Shown here in pieces: positions 32,463 to 45,840 of a stretch of DNA of 64,000 nucleotides. The number at the start of each line of letters is the position of its first letter. The stretch's first letter is position 1. A program made the position numbers and the translations under genes. The notes below the pieces were generated by a model. It made no database searches. It was not told where the DNA came from and saw only the letters and a list, made by a program, of their open reading frames with translations. Location of the stretch: NCBI RefSeq assembly GCF_009866655.1, contig NZ_CP047420.1, forward strand, positions 2,294,001-2,358,000, read 5' to 3'. The stretch is from Rathayibacter sp. VKM Ac-2804 (GTDB lineage Bacteria > Actinomycetota > Actinomycetes > Actinomycetales > Microbacteriaceae).

Positions 32463-34208
32463 CTAGCGCAGAGTGACCGTCACCGGGGCGCTCGCGGCGA
32501 CGTTGCCCGCCGCGTCGGTCGCCCGGGCGGTGAGCGGGAAGGTCCCGCGCATGCCCGCCGTGCTGGTGGTCAGCGACCAGGTGCTCGCGCCGGTCTTGAC
32601 GCCGTCGCCGACCTTCAGGTTGCCGATGTAGAAGGCCACTCCGGTGACCGCGGTGTCGTCCGTCGCGGAGACCGTGGCGGTCGTCGTCCCGCTGATCACG
32701 GCGCCGGCCGACGGCGAGGTGATCGCGACCGTCGGCGCGGTGGTGTCGGCGACGGGGCCGCTGCCGCCGTCCTCCCCGTCAGGAGTCTCCGCGGGGAGGT
32801 CCGGGGTCTTGGTCGGCGTCGGCGTCGGCGTGGCGGTGGGCTCCGGGGTGGTGGTCGGCTCGGGGGTCGCGGTCGGAGTCGGCGTCGCGGTCGGGGTCGC
32901 GGTCGCGGTCGGGGTCGCGGTGGGCGTCGGGGTCGCGGTCGGCGTCGCCGTCGGAGTGGCGGTCGGCGTCGGCGTGGGAGTCGACGTGTCGACGTCGTCC
33001 CAGATGTCGATCAGGCGAGCCGTGGTCGGGCGGGGGCTCTTGGCGTCGAGCTCGTCGGTGCTCATCGAGCTCAGCGTCGTGTCGAGGGTGAACGCGCCCC
33101 GGGTCGCGGTCTTGCCCGCGATGTTCGTGACGGTGTTCGTGACGGTGTCCCACTTGGGCTGGAGCGAGCCGGCGAGGATCGAGTCGGACGCGTCGATGTT
33201 GCCGCCGCCGGTGCCCTGGACGGCGCTGACGCTGCCCGCGCCGTTGATGGCGCCCGCGTAGCCGGCGCCGCCGCGGAGGAACGGGTAGCGCTTCATGGCG
33301 AGCGGGCCGCCGACGATGAAGGAGTCCTCGAACGCCACGTTCCGCACCCCGCCGACGATGACCGCGCTGTTGTTGGAGGTGAACACGACGGAGTCGCGGA
33401 GGGTGATCTGGCCGGTGACGCCGCTGCCCTCGATCTGCAGGGTGTCCGTGTGCGGGCGCGCCGGGTTCGACCCGCCGTAGACGGCGTCGACGTAGTACGA
33501 CGGCGCCATGTAGCTGCCCTCGACCAGCACGTCGCCCATCACGTCGGGAGCGAACGCCTTGATCTGCGCGGTGTCGGCGCTCTTCACCATCGAGTCGGGC
33601 TCGACGACCTCGATGAGCTCGACGTCGCGGACGGGGACGCCCGCGGAGGCGGCGAGGCCGAGCCAGTTCTTCTTGATCCGGAGCCAGGCGAACGACGCGT
33701 GCGTCGCGCCCTTCACGTCCAGGGAGTCGATGTCGAAGCGCATCAGGGTGATGCCGGTGACCGAGCGCAGCGCCCAGTTGCCGCCCGTGACCGACTGGAA
33801 GCCGTCGCGGGCCGTGATCAGCACCTTCTCGTCCCCGGCGTTCCGGTAGCCGCTGAGCGCCGATAGGTCGGAGATGTGGCCGGGGGCGACCCGGATGACC
33901 GCACCCTCCGCGATCTGCGTGCGCGTCAGGGCGTCGAGCGCCTTCCTGATCGCGGGGCCGGACGCCGCCGCGTCGACGACGGTGTAGCCGGCTGCTCCGG
34001 AGCGGATGTCGGGGGTGTCGGAGGGGTAGTGCGTGCCGTCGGGACCGAAGGCGGCGGAGCTCTCGGCGGCCGCTGCGGCCTGGGCGCCCGGGATCGACAC
34101 TCCGGTCACGGCGATCGCCACGGCGGCGGCGACGGCCAGGATCCGGACCACGTCCTTCACGGGACGGGTGCGGGGCGGTGCCGTTCTGGAGCGGGTGGTC
34201 CGGGCCAT
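32463..34208 (-). CDS. Secreted beta-helix-like protein with Ig-like domain, paralogue 3
   Basis: A 581-residue paralogue. Signal peptide about 1-45 (AVAIAVTGVSIPGAQA); core about 50-405 with FGPDGTHYPSDTPDIRSG near the start and HTDTLQIEGSGVTGQITLRDSVVFTSNNSAVIVGG; a linker of about 83 residues dominated by PT/AT dipeptides; Ig-like domain about 488-581 (DTTAPTVAITSPSAG). Core identity to paralogues 1 and 2 is high, the linker is unrelated in sequence. ATG at 34208 lacks a strong ribosome site, as in the other copies. Possible roles are adhesion, wall polysaccharide binding or a lyase activity; the sequence shows no known catalytic motif. Confidence 0.8.
   Translation of the reverse strand: MARTTRSRTAPPRTRPVKDVVRILAVAAAVAIAVTGVSIPGAQAAAAAESSAAFGPDGTHYPSDTPDIRSGAAGYTVVDAAASGPAIRKALDALTRTQIAEGAVIRVAPGHISDLSALSGYRNAGDEKVLITARDGFQSVTGGNWALRSVTGITLMRFDIDSLDVKGATHASFAWLRIKKNWLGLAASAGVPVRDVELIEVVEPDSMVKSADTAQIKAFAPDVMGDVLVEGSYMAPSYYVDAVYGGSNPARPHTDTLQIEGSGVTGQITLRDSVVFTSNNSAVIVGGVRNVAFEDSFIVGGPLAMKRYPFLRGGAGYAGAINGAGSVSAVQGTGGGNIDASDSILAGSLQPKWDTVTNTVTNIAGKTATRGAFTLDTTLSSMSTDELDAKSPRPTTARLIDIWDDVDTSTPTPTPTATPTATPTATPTPTATPTATATPTATPTPTATPEPTTTPEPTATPTPTPTKTPDLPAETPDGEDGGSGPVADTTAPTVAITSPSAGAVISGTTTATVSATDDTAVTGVAFYIGNLKVGDGVKTGASTWSLTTSTAGMRGTFPLTARATDAAGNVAASAPVTVTLR
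32813..32990 (-). repeat. Minisatellite coding for the Pro-Thr linker of paralogue 3
   Basis: About 180 bases built from 6-base units of the GTCGGC / GTCGGG / GTGGGC type encode alternating Pro-Thr and Ala-Thr. Such arrays change length easily by slippage. The other two paralogues have non-repetitive linkers of different length. Confidence 0.7.
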
Positions 34209-34654
34209 GTGCTGTCGTCCGATCGACTCGTGCTGTGCGGGGAGGGGTCGCCCGGAGCACGTCGACGAGGGAGCCTCGAAGCGGGCGGCGGATCGGCGTC
34301 GTTCCCGGCGGGGAGCGGCTCCGAAGGACGCGTCGCTGCGTTCCGGGCAGGGGTGCGGCGATGCCGCGATGACCTCGCCGCCGCGCGAGAGCCAGGGAGC
34401 AGTCGTGCAACGGAGGGTCGGGTGGGCGCGTGCCGCTTCTCCCGGGGGAGGGCGGATCGCGTGCTCGCGGACCTCCGAGGGACGATCCTCCGGAGCGGTT
34501 GCCGAGCCTGTGGAAGGTTTCAGCAACTTTCCAGCTTCGTCAGAATAGAGACAGGCGGCTCCGCGACGTACCACTCCCATGGGGGCCACATCGGCAGAGA
34601 AGACTTCATCCGCCGTCGCAGCGCGCCCTGTGTCCCCCGCCCGGGGACGTTCTG
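34209..34654. promoter_or_regulatory. Upstream region of paralogue 3
   Basis: A 446-base gap without a gene I can support. TGCGTTCCGGGCAG at 34337-34350 is the counterpart of the shared upstream element. The stretch 34500-34560 is relatively AT-rich and contains an imperfect palindrome at 34512-34532 (GGAA-GTT...AAC-TTCC), a plausible promoter/operator zone for the gene reading leftwards. Confidence 0.4.
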
Positions 34655-35590
34655 CTACTCCAGCGCCCCCAGAACGATAGCGGCCGCCCGCGCGACCAGG
34701 GCGTCGTCGTAGGCCGTGTCGGGATCGTTGCGTGCGGTGAGGACGGACAGGACGATCGGAGCCCGGCCCGGCGGCGTGACGACGGCGACGTCGTTGCGGA
34801 TGCCGCCGGCCCCGCCGGACTTGTCCGCGACGCTCCAGCCCTCGGGGGCGCCGGCGCGGATCAGGGCGTCGCCCGTGGCGTTGCCGCTCATCCAGTCCAG
34901 CAGCAGCGCGCGGTCCTCGACCGGCAGTCGCTCGCCCAGGGCGACGGCCGTCAGGTCGGCGGTGACGGCGGCGGGAGTGGTGGTGTTCGCGGTGCTGCCC
35001 GGCACGACCGTGTTGAGCCGCGGCTCCTCGTCGACGACGTCGGTGGTCGTGTCGCCGAGCTCCTCGAGGGCGCGATCGAGCGCGGTCGGGCCGCCGAGGC
35101 GGTCGAGCACCAGGTTCAGTGCGGTGTTGTCGCTCTGCCGGACCGCGACCTCGGCGAGCCGGGCCAGCGGCAGCCCGGTGGCGGTGCTCTCGCCCGTGAC
35201 GGGGGAATAGCCGGCGGCCTCGACGTCGGCCGCGGTCCAGGTGACGACGTCGCCGCGCTCGGCGGCGGGGACGGCATGGAGGAACTCGGCGGCGGCCAGG
35301 GCCTTGATGCTCGAGGCGTAGCCGAAGCGCTCGTCCCGGCGGTGCGCGACCTGCCGGCCGCTGCCGGTGTCGACGGCGCTCACGCCGATCCGCGCGTCGA
35401 ACTCGGCCTCGAGCGCGGTGAGATCGGCGGAGACGTCGATCGCCGGGGCGGGGGCGGGGACGGCGGGGGACGCGGCAGCCGTCGTCGACGGGGACGTGGC
35501 GGGAGCGCTCGGTGCGGAGCAGGCGGAGAGCGCGAGCACGGCCGCGAGGACGACGGCGGACCCGCTCCGGATCCCGAGGCGGGCGCTCAC
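34655..35590 (-). CDS. Class A serine beta-lactamase, lipoprotein
   Basis: A 311-residue class A beta-lactamase with every core motif: S93-S-I-K96 (nucleophile and Lys), S153-D-N155, E189-P-R-L-N193 (the deacylating Glu and Asn of the omega loop), and K257-S-G (the KTG triad with Ser). The signal ends in LSACSAP, so the enzyme is lipid-anchored at Cys24, followed by a Pro/Ala linker. It should hydrolyse penicillins or cephalosporins outside the membrane. GTG at 35590 overlaps the upstream membrane-protein stop as GTGA. No BlaI/BlaR or other regulator is adjacent. Confidence 0.92.
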   Translation of the reverse strand: MSARLGIRSGSAVVLAAVLALSACSAPSAPATSPSTTAAASPAVPAPAPAIDVSADLTALEAEFDARIGVSAVDTGSGRQVAHRRDERFGYASSIKALAAAEFLHAVPAAERGDVVTWTAADVEAAGYSPVTGESTATGLPLARLAEVAVRQSDNTALNLVLDRLGGPTALDRALEELGDTTTDVVDEEPRLNTVVPGSTANTTTPAAVTADLTAVALGERLPVEDRALLLDWMSGNATGDALIRAGAPEGWSVADKSGGAGGIRNDVAVVTPPGRAPIVLSVLTARNDPDTAYDDALVARAAAIVLGALE

Positions 35591-36201
35591 AGGACCGAGT
35601 AGACGACGACGAAGGCGACGGCGGCCGCGGCGGTGACCGCGAGGGCCGCGAGGGCGAGGAGCGGCCGCGGGCGTCTCCTGACCACCGCGAGGACGAGGAA
35701 GACCGCGCCGAGGACGATCTCGAGCCACCAGTAGACCGGGCTGGTCGTCTCGGCGACGTTCCTCAGGGCCCAGACGCCCTCGCCGATCAGGACGCCCGAC
35801 AGCGGGGCGACCGCGAGGACGCGCCAGGGCGTGGAGCCGTGCAGCGTCAGAGCGGCGGCCGCGCCGAGGATCGGGCCGGCGGGCACGGCCAGCAGCCAGA
35901 ACACATCCGTGAAGGGCGGCGAGTAGCCGAAGCCGCGCGCGGCGGTCACGAGGTCGTAGCCCTCGAGGAGCGCCCAGAACGTGAGGAGGCCGAGCGCCGC
36001 CGCCGCGGCCGGGCGGGCGCCGCCGAGCCGCACCAGGGCGAAGACCAGCATCGACCAGCCGCCGGAGGAGTTGGCGAAGGAGTTCACCGGGCCGGGCAGC
36101 GATCCCTGGAGGACGCTCGTGAGCCCGCCCAGGATCAGACCGCCGAGCAGGGCGGCGAGGAGGGAGCGTAGCACGCTCGGACGGGTGGTGGCGGGAGGCA
36201 T
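35587..36201 (-). CDS. DUF6518-like membrane protein
   Basis: A 204-residue protein with about six hydrophobic segments. LLAALLGGLILGGLTSVLQGSLPGPVNSFANSSGGWSMLVFALVR near the N-terminus resembles the DUF6518 opening; the assignment is from memory. Function unknown. Its stop overlaps the start of the beta-lactamase gene, so the two are translationally coupled. ATG at 36201 has only a weak purine-rich site upstream. Confidence 0.6.
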   Translation of the reverse strand: MPPATTRPSVLRSLLAALLGGLILGGLTSVLQGSLPGPVNSFANSSGGWSMLVFALVRLGGARPAAAAALGLLTFWALLEGYDLVTAARGFGYSPPFTDVFWLLAVPAGPILGAAAALTLHGSTPWRVLAVAPLSGVLIGEGVWALRNVAETTSPVYWWLEIVLGAVFLVLAVVRRRPRPLLALAALAVTAAAAVAFVVVYSVL

Positions 36202-36282
36202 GAGTCGATTCTCGGAGGTCGCGGGTCGGGAGGCATCGGGGAAGACCCTGAGTGGAGGGCTGCGGGACCGATCTCGATGCGC

Positions 36283-36315
36283 GTCCGAGCAGCCGCGCAG
36301 CGGTGTCCCGAGACC
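36283..36315 (-). repeat. Dispersed GGTCTCGA...GCTCGACC repeat, copy 2
   Basis: On the minus strand the copy reads GGTCTCGGGACACC, GCTGCG, CGGCTGCTCGGAC, a diverged version of the family. It lies between two genes on the same strand, 18 bases downstream of the SDR stop. Confidence 0.5.
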
Positions 36316-36332
36316 CGGCGCCCCTGCTCGCC

Positions 36333-37073
36333 CTAGGCGAGGCCGCCGTTGACGAAGAGGGTCTGGCCGTTGATCCAGCGGCCGGGGCCGGCGAGGAAGG
36401 CGACGGTCTCGGCGATGTCGGCGGGCTGCCCGAGACGCTCGAGGGGGACGGCGCCGGCGAGGCGGGCGACCTCCTCCTCCGACTTGCCGTCGAGGAAGAG
36501 GGGGGTGGCGGTGGGGCCCGGTGCCACGGCGTTCACCGTGATGTCCTTGCCGCGCAGCTCGCGGGCGAGGACGATGGTGAGCGCCTCGACCGCCGCCTTC
36601 GAGGCGACGTACGGGCCGTAGCCGGGGAACGATGTCCGGGTGACGCTGGTCGAGAAGGTGATCAGCGCGCCGCCGGGTCGCAGCCGGGCCGCCGCGAGCT
36701 GCGCGATCACGAACGGCCCGCGGATGTTGGTGCGGTGCATCCGGTCGAGGTCGGCGAGATCGAAGGTCGCCACGGGGCCGAGGATCATGACACCGGCCGT
36801 GTTCACCACGACGTCGAGGCCGCCGAGGGCCTCCTCCGCCGCAGTGAAGGCGGCGGCCATCGCGGTCTCGTCGGCGACGTCGCCGCCGACGACCACGGCC
36901 TCGACGCCCTGCTCGCGGGCGCCCGCGGCGACGTCCTCCGCCCGCTCGCGGTTGCCGGAGTAGTGCACGGCGACCGAGAGGCCGTCGCGGGCGAGCCGCT
37001 CGACGACGGCGCGGCCGATGCCGCCGGAGCCGCCGGTGACGAGGGCGGTGCGGGGCGGGTTCTGCGGGGTCAT
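36333..37073 (-). CDS. SDR-family oxidoreductase (FabG-like)
   Basis: A 246-residue classical SDR. TGGSGGIG at about residue 14 binds the cofactor, VVNTAG replaces the usual NNAG, YVASK is the catalytic pair, and the C-terminal GRWINGQTLFVNGGLA is the canonical FabG-like ending. The substrate is not predictable. ATG at 37073 overlaps the stop of the next SDR gene upstream (ATGA), so the two oxidoreductases form one unit. Confidence 0.9.
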   Translation of the reverse strand: MTPQNPPRTALVTGGSGGIGRAVVERLARDGLSVAVHYSGNRERAEDVAAGAREQGVEAVVVGGDVADETAMAAAFTAAEEALGGLDVVVNTAGVMILGPVATFDLADLDRMHRTNIRGPFVIAQLAAARLRPGGALITFSTSVTRTSFPGYGPYVASKAAVEALTIVLARELRGKDITVNAVAPGPTATPLFLDGKSEEEVARLAGAVPLERLGQPADIAETVAFLAGPGRWINGQTLFVNGGLA

Positions 37074-38002
37074 CGGTTCTCTCCCTGGGGGTCGGTGCCG
37101 GCGGCTGCGGCGGTGTCGGTGGGGGTCAGCAGGTCCTGCATCCGGATCCGCTCGTAGAACTCGCGGCGCACCGCGTCGCCGAGCTCGAAGACGCGCGCGG
37201 CGCCGTCGTCGGCCGGGTCGATGACGACGCGGAAGGGGCGCTCGCCGCGGGGCAGGTCGACGACCCGCGCGATCTCGAGGGCGATCTCCCGGGGGTCGGC
37301 GTCCGCGGGAGAGAGCTCGGCGAGCCGGGCCGACACGTCGTCCATCAGCCCCGGGTAGCGGTCCGCATAGGCGGACGCGACCTCGGTGCGGGAGGCGTGC
37401 CCGGCGTGCGCGAAGTGGTTGGTGCCCGTGGTGTACGAGCCGGGGACGACGATGACCGTGTCGATCCCGAAGCGCGCGACCTCGACCGCGTAGCCGACGG
37501 CCAGCGCGTCCTCCGCCGCCTTCGCCGCGAAGTACGGCCCGAGGTACGGGGGCGTGCCGCCGCGCGAGCTGGACGAGCCGACCCAGACGAGCAGGCCCTC
37601 CTCCTGCGCGCGGAGGATCGGCAGCACCGCGTGGTTGAGCCGCTGGGTCGAGAGCACGTTCACGTCGTAGACCTCGGCGAGCTGCTCGACGGTGAACGCC
37701 TCGGTCGGCCCGAGGACCATGTGGCCGGCGTTGTGCACGACCACGTCGATCCGCTCGCTCTCCTCGGCGATCCGCGCGACGGCGGCGTCGACCGACGCCT
37801 CATCCGAGACGTCGAGCTCGACGGGGCGCAGATCGACGCCGTGCTCGTCGGCGAACGAGCGGGCGTCCTCGGCGGCGGGGGCGTTGCGTCCGCTCATCGC
37901 CCGCATGCCTGCGTAGACGCGGTGGCCGGCGAGGGCGAGCTCGCGGACGGTCATCGCTCCGAAGCCGCTCGAGGCGCCGGAGACGATCACGACTTTCGAC
38001 AC
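37070..38002 (-). CDS. SDR-family oxidoreductase
   Basis: A 310-residue SDR. SGASSGFG at about residue 8 is the cofactor motif, VVHNAG follows, and the active site is YFAAK, with Ser in SSSSRGG about 14 residues before. A long C-terminal part (about 215-310) beyond the usual fold ends in a region rich in Asp and Arg. GTG at 38002 starts just before the first strand (SKVVIVSGASSG); the much longer open frame upstream is an antisense shadow. It is the first gene of a two-gene unit with the FabG-like SDR. Confidence 0.87.
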   Translation of the reverse strand: MSKVVIVSGASSGFGAMTVRELALAGHRVYAGMRAMSGRNAPAAEDARSFADEHGVDLRPVELDVSDEASVDAAVARIAEESERIDVVVHNAGHMVLGPTEAFTVEQLAEVYDVNVLSTQRLNHAVLPILRAQEEGLLVWVGSSSSRGGTPPYLGPYFAAKAAEDALAVGYAVEVARFGIDTVIVVPGSYTTGTNHFAHAGHASRTEVASAYADRYPGLMDDVSARLAELSPADADPREIALEIARVVDLPRGERPFRVVIDPADDGAARVFELGDAVRREFYERIRMQDLLTPTDTAAAAGTDPQGENR

Positions 38003-38154
38003 GGTGGTCCTTTCGAGGGAGGGAACGGGGTCCCTCCACTCTCGGACCGTCACGGGGGCGGGAGTGTCGCCGTCCTGCGGTGGACGCCCGCGATCCTGCG
38101 CAACCGGCCGCAGCTCGCGACGCGTCCGGCGCCGTCCGCCGCCGGGCCGCACGG

Positions 38155-40506
38155 CTAGGGCGCGGTCGGCTGCTCCGGCATCGCCGCCGTGCCGGTGGCG
38201 AGCAGGCGCTCCTTCACGAGCTCCGGGAAGAGGGGACGGCCGTAGAAGTAGCCCTGCGCGCGGTCGGCGTGCAGGCTCGTCAGCAGCTCGTGCGCGGACG
38301 GCGTCTCGACGCCCTCGACGATCGTGTGCATGTCGAGGTCGGAGACCAGGTTGATGATCGAGCGGAGGATCGTGGCGTGCCGCGGGTTCTCCTCGTCGGC
38401 CAGGAAGACGCGGTCGATCTTGACGATGCTCAGCGGCACGGTCAGGAGCGCCGCAGCGGCCGCGTGCTCCTGCCCGTAGTCGTCCAGAGCGATGGCGATG
38501 CCGTCCTCGGTGAGGGCGCGCACCCGCTCGATCACCGCCTCGTCGACGTGCCCGATCGATCCCTCGGTCAGCTCGAGGCAGAGCTGGATGCCCTGATCGG
38601 CCGTGCGGTGGGCGCAGATCACGTCGGTGACGCTGTCGTGCATCAGCTGCTCGGCCTCGATGTTGACGCTGAGGAACGAGACCGACGGGTCGATCGCGCG
38701 GAACTCGATCATGCAGGCGACCGCCTGATCGACGATCTGCACCGTCAGCTCGTCCAGCACGCCCAGCGAGCGCGCGATGTCGACGAGGGTGATCGGGCTC
38801 AGCGCGGTGCCGTCGGTCCGGGTGTAGCGGGCCAGCGCCTCGAAGCCGACGATGCGCCGCTCGGCGACGTCGATCACCGGCTGGAAGGCGACCCTCACGG
38901 TCCCGTCGGCCACGGCGGCGCGGACCTCGGCGACGAGGTCGACCCCTTGGGGTCCCTCGCCCTTGCGTTCCTTCTTCGTCTCGTACATCCGCTCGTCGGC
39001 CTCCTGCATCACCCGGTCGAATGAGCCGCCGTCGACAGCGACCGGGGCGCCGATGCTGATGCGGGGATGGAGCTCGGCGTCGCCGACGACCAGGGGCCGT
39101 TCGACGGCGCGTGTGATCCGGAGCGCGACGGCTCCGGCGGTGACGGAGTCGAGGAGGACGGCGAACTCGTCGCCGCCGATGCGCGCGACGACGTCGTCGC
39201 TGCGCACGCTCTCGCGGATGCGGCGGCCGACCTCCTGGAGGACGGTGTTGCCCGTCGAGTGCCCGTGGGTGTCGTTGACGGCCTTGAAGTCGTCGAGGTC
39301 CATGAACAGCACCGCGCGCTGCTCCTGGTCGCTGATCGCCGCGAACTCCTCGTAGAGGCCGCGCAGATTGCTGAGGCCCGTGACCGAGTCGGTCGTGGCC
39401 TGGTCGCGCAGGACACGGGTGTTTCGGCGGTCGTAGAGGGCCTGGGTCGCGATGTGCGCGAGAGCGAGGAGGGTGCGGTGCTCGAGGGCGGTGAAGCCGC
39501 CGGAGTCGGGGCGGCGCGTCAGGACGACGTGGCGCAGGCCCGGACCCGGCGTCGTGATCGGCGCCGACAGCTCGAACGCGCGACCGGGGGTGGCGGAGAT
39601 CCGCGTGCTCGCCGACGGGATCGCCGTGCGCGCGGACCGCTCGAGCGTTTCGAGGATCGCCTCCTGCTCGCCCCACGGCAAGGCCAGCGCCGCCTCGATC
39701 AGGCCGTTCAGCTTGCGCTCGATCCGAGCGCGGCGCAGGTACTGGCTGATCACGGCGACGCCCAGCGCGACGATCAGGAGGGTGTTCGCCGAGCGGATCT
39801 CGAGACCGGCGCCGAGGTCGATCCGCTCGATGCCGGCGGAGAGGTGCGCGCCGTAGGCGAGGGCCACCAGCGCGACGTTGAGCCCGAGTGCGAGCAGCAC
39901 GCGGTCGGGCCGGAGCGCCGGCCGGGGCACGTCGGTGACGTCGGCGAGCGTCAGCCACGCCTGCAGGTACTCGGCCCCGATCGAGAGCAGGGCGTAGGCC
40001 AGCACCGCCGGCACCGCCGCGACGACGGGCCACCAGCCGGTGGGCGGGAAGAGGGCGAGCACCAGGAGGAAGGCGCCGCCCGACAGAGCGGCGAGCCCGG
40101 TCCAGTAGGCCGTGACGGCCCAGGGGCGCCGGGAGACGACCTGGAACACCGCGATCGCGAGCACCCACAGCAGCAGCGCCTCGATGCGCGGGACGTCCTG
40201 CGCCAGGAAGGCCAGCACCGACACTCCGACGCCGAAGGTGACGGTGCCGATCCCCGAGGCGAGCTCGAGCCGGAAGGACGCGGTGATCCACATCGCCGCG
40301 AGCAGCACGAGGAACGGCAGCCAGAGCGCCGGGAGCGCTGCCGCGTGCGGGACGAGCAGGACCAGGGCGAGGAGGAGACCGGCGCCGCCGACGCCGAGCC
40401 GGAGCGCGCGCACCGGGCGGCCGCTGCCCCGCTCGGCCAGCACCTCGGGCAGCGGGAGGACGTCCTCGGCTCGCGCCGCCGGGAATCCGGTGCCGGCATC
40501 GCTCAT
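38155..40506 (-). CDS. Membrane GGDEF-EAL cyclic-di-GMP protein
   Basis: A 783-residue protein with three parts. Residues 1-260 form about eight membrane segments. A GAF-like/coiled stretch follows (about 265-365). GGDEF domain about 370-510 with intact GGDEF at 444-448 and an inhibitory RxxD site (R435-S-D-D438) five residues before. EAL domain about 520-770 with EAL at 556-558, NIEAEQL, ELTEGS, ALDDYG, VKIDR and EGVET, all needed for hydrolysis. Both activities therefore look possible; which prevails cannot be read. ATG at 40506 has GGAGG six bases upstream. It is flanked by SDR genes and galactoside module 2, with no obvious partner. Confidence 0.93.
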   Translation of the reverse strand: MSDAGTGFPAARAEDVLPLPEVLAERGSGRPVRALRLGVGGAGLLLALVLLVPHAAALPALWLPFLVLLAAMWITASFRLELASGIGTVTFGVGVSVLAFLAQDVPRIEALLLWVLAIAVFQVVSRRPWAVTAYWTGLAALSGGAFLLVLALFPPTGWWPVVAAVPAVLAYALLSIGAEYLQAWLTLADVTDVPRPALRPDRVLLALGLNVALVALAYGAHLSAGIERIDLGAGLEIRSANTLLIVALGVAVISQYLRRARIERKLNGLIEAALALPWGEQEAILETLERSARTAIPSASTRISATPGRAFELSAPITTPGPGLRHVVLTRRPDSGGFTALEHRTLLALAHIATQALYDRRNTRVLRDQATTDSVTGLSNLRGLYEEFAAISDQEQRAVLFMDLDDFKAVNDTHGHSTGNTVLQEVGRRIRESVRSDDVVARIGGDEFAVLLDSVTAGAVALRITRAVERPLVVGDAELHPRISIGAPVAVDGGSFDRVMQEADERMYETKKERKGEGPQGVDLVAEVRAAVADGTVRVAFQPVIDVAERRIVGFEALARYTRTDGTALSPITLVDIARSLGVLDELTVQIVDQAVACMIEFRAIDPSVSFLSVNIEAEQLMHDSVTDVICAHRTADQGIQLCLELTEGSIGHVDEAVIERVRALTEDGIAIALDDYGQEHAAAAALLTVPLSIVKIDRVFLADEENPRHATILRSIINLVSDLDMHTIVEGVETPSAHELLTSLHADRAQGYFYGRPLFPELVKERLLATGTAAMPEQPTAP

Positions 40507-40606
40507 GCGGTCCTCCGCCCCCTCCGCACGGCCGCCGGTGGTTCCGGCGCTCGCGTGCGTGTCCACCTTGGCAGACGGGGGAGCGGTCGGAGGTGGCGAG
40601 CGGGTG

Positions 40607-40644
40607 GGTCTCGAGACGCCCCCTTCGGGGCTGCTCGACCGGCC
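40607..40644 (+). repeat. Dispersed GGTCTCGA...GCTCGACC repeat, copy 3
   Basis: GGTCTCGAGACGCC, a CCCC-TT-CGGGG centre, then GGCTGCTCGACCGGCC. The centre can form a small hairpin. It lies between the lacZ stop and the GGDEF-EAL start and may act as the lacZ terminator. Confidence 0.65.
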
Positions 40645-40700
40645 GGTGCGGGTGGGCGTCGGCCCGCCGCCCCTCGGAGAGCAGCCCGCGGAGCGGTCCA

Positions 40701-45760
<5,060 letters not shown>

Positions 45761-45840
45761 GGGTGAGGACGCCGCGTGGCGATGCGCGCGACGGAGGGAG
45801 GAGCCGGCCCCGCGGGGCCGGCTCCGGGGGTGGGAGCGGG

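Noticed and set aside
38003..38154. Possible small gene or regulator between the SDR pair and the GGDEF-EAL gene
   Set aside because: Neither strand shows a start with ribosome site or a recognisable motif; it is taken as the SDR promoter region.
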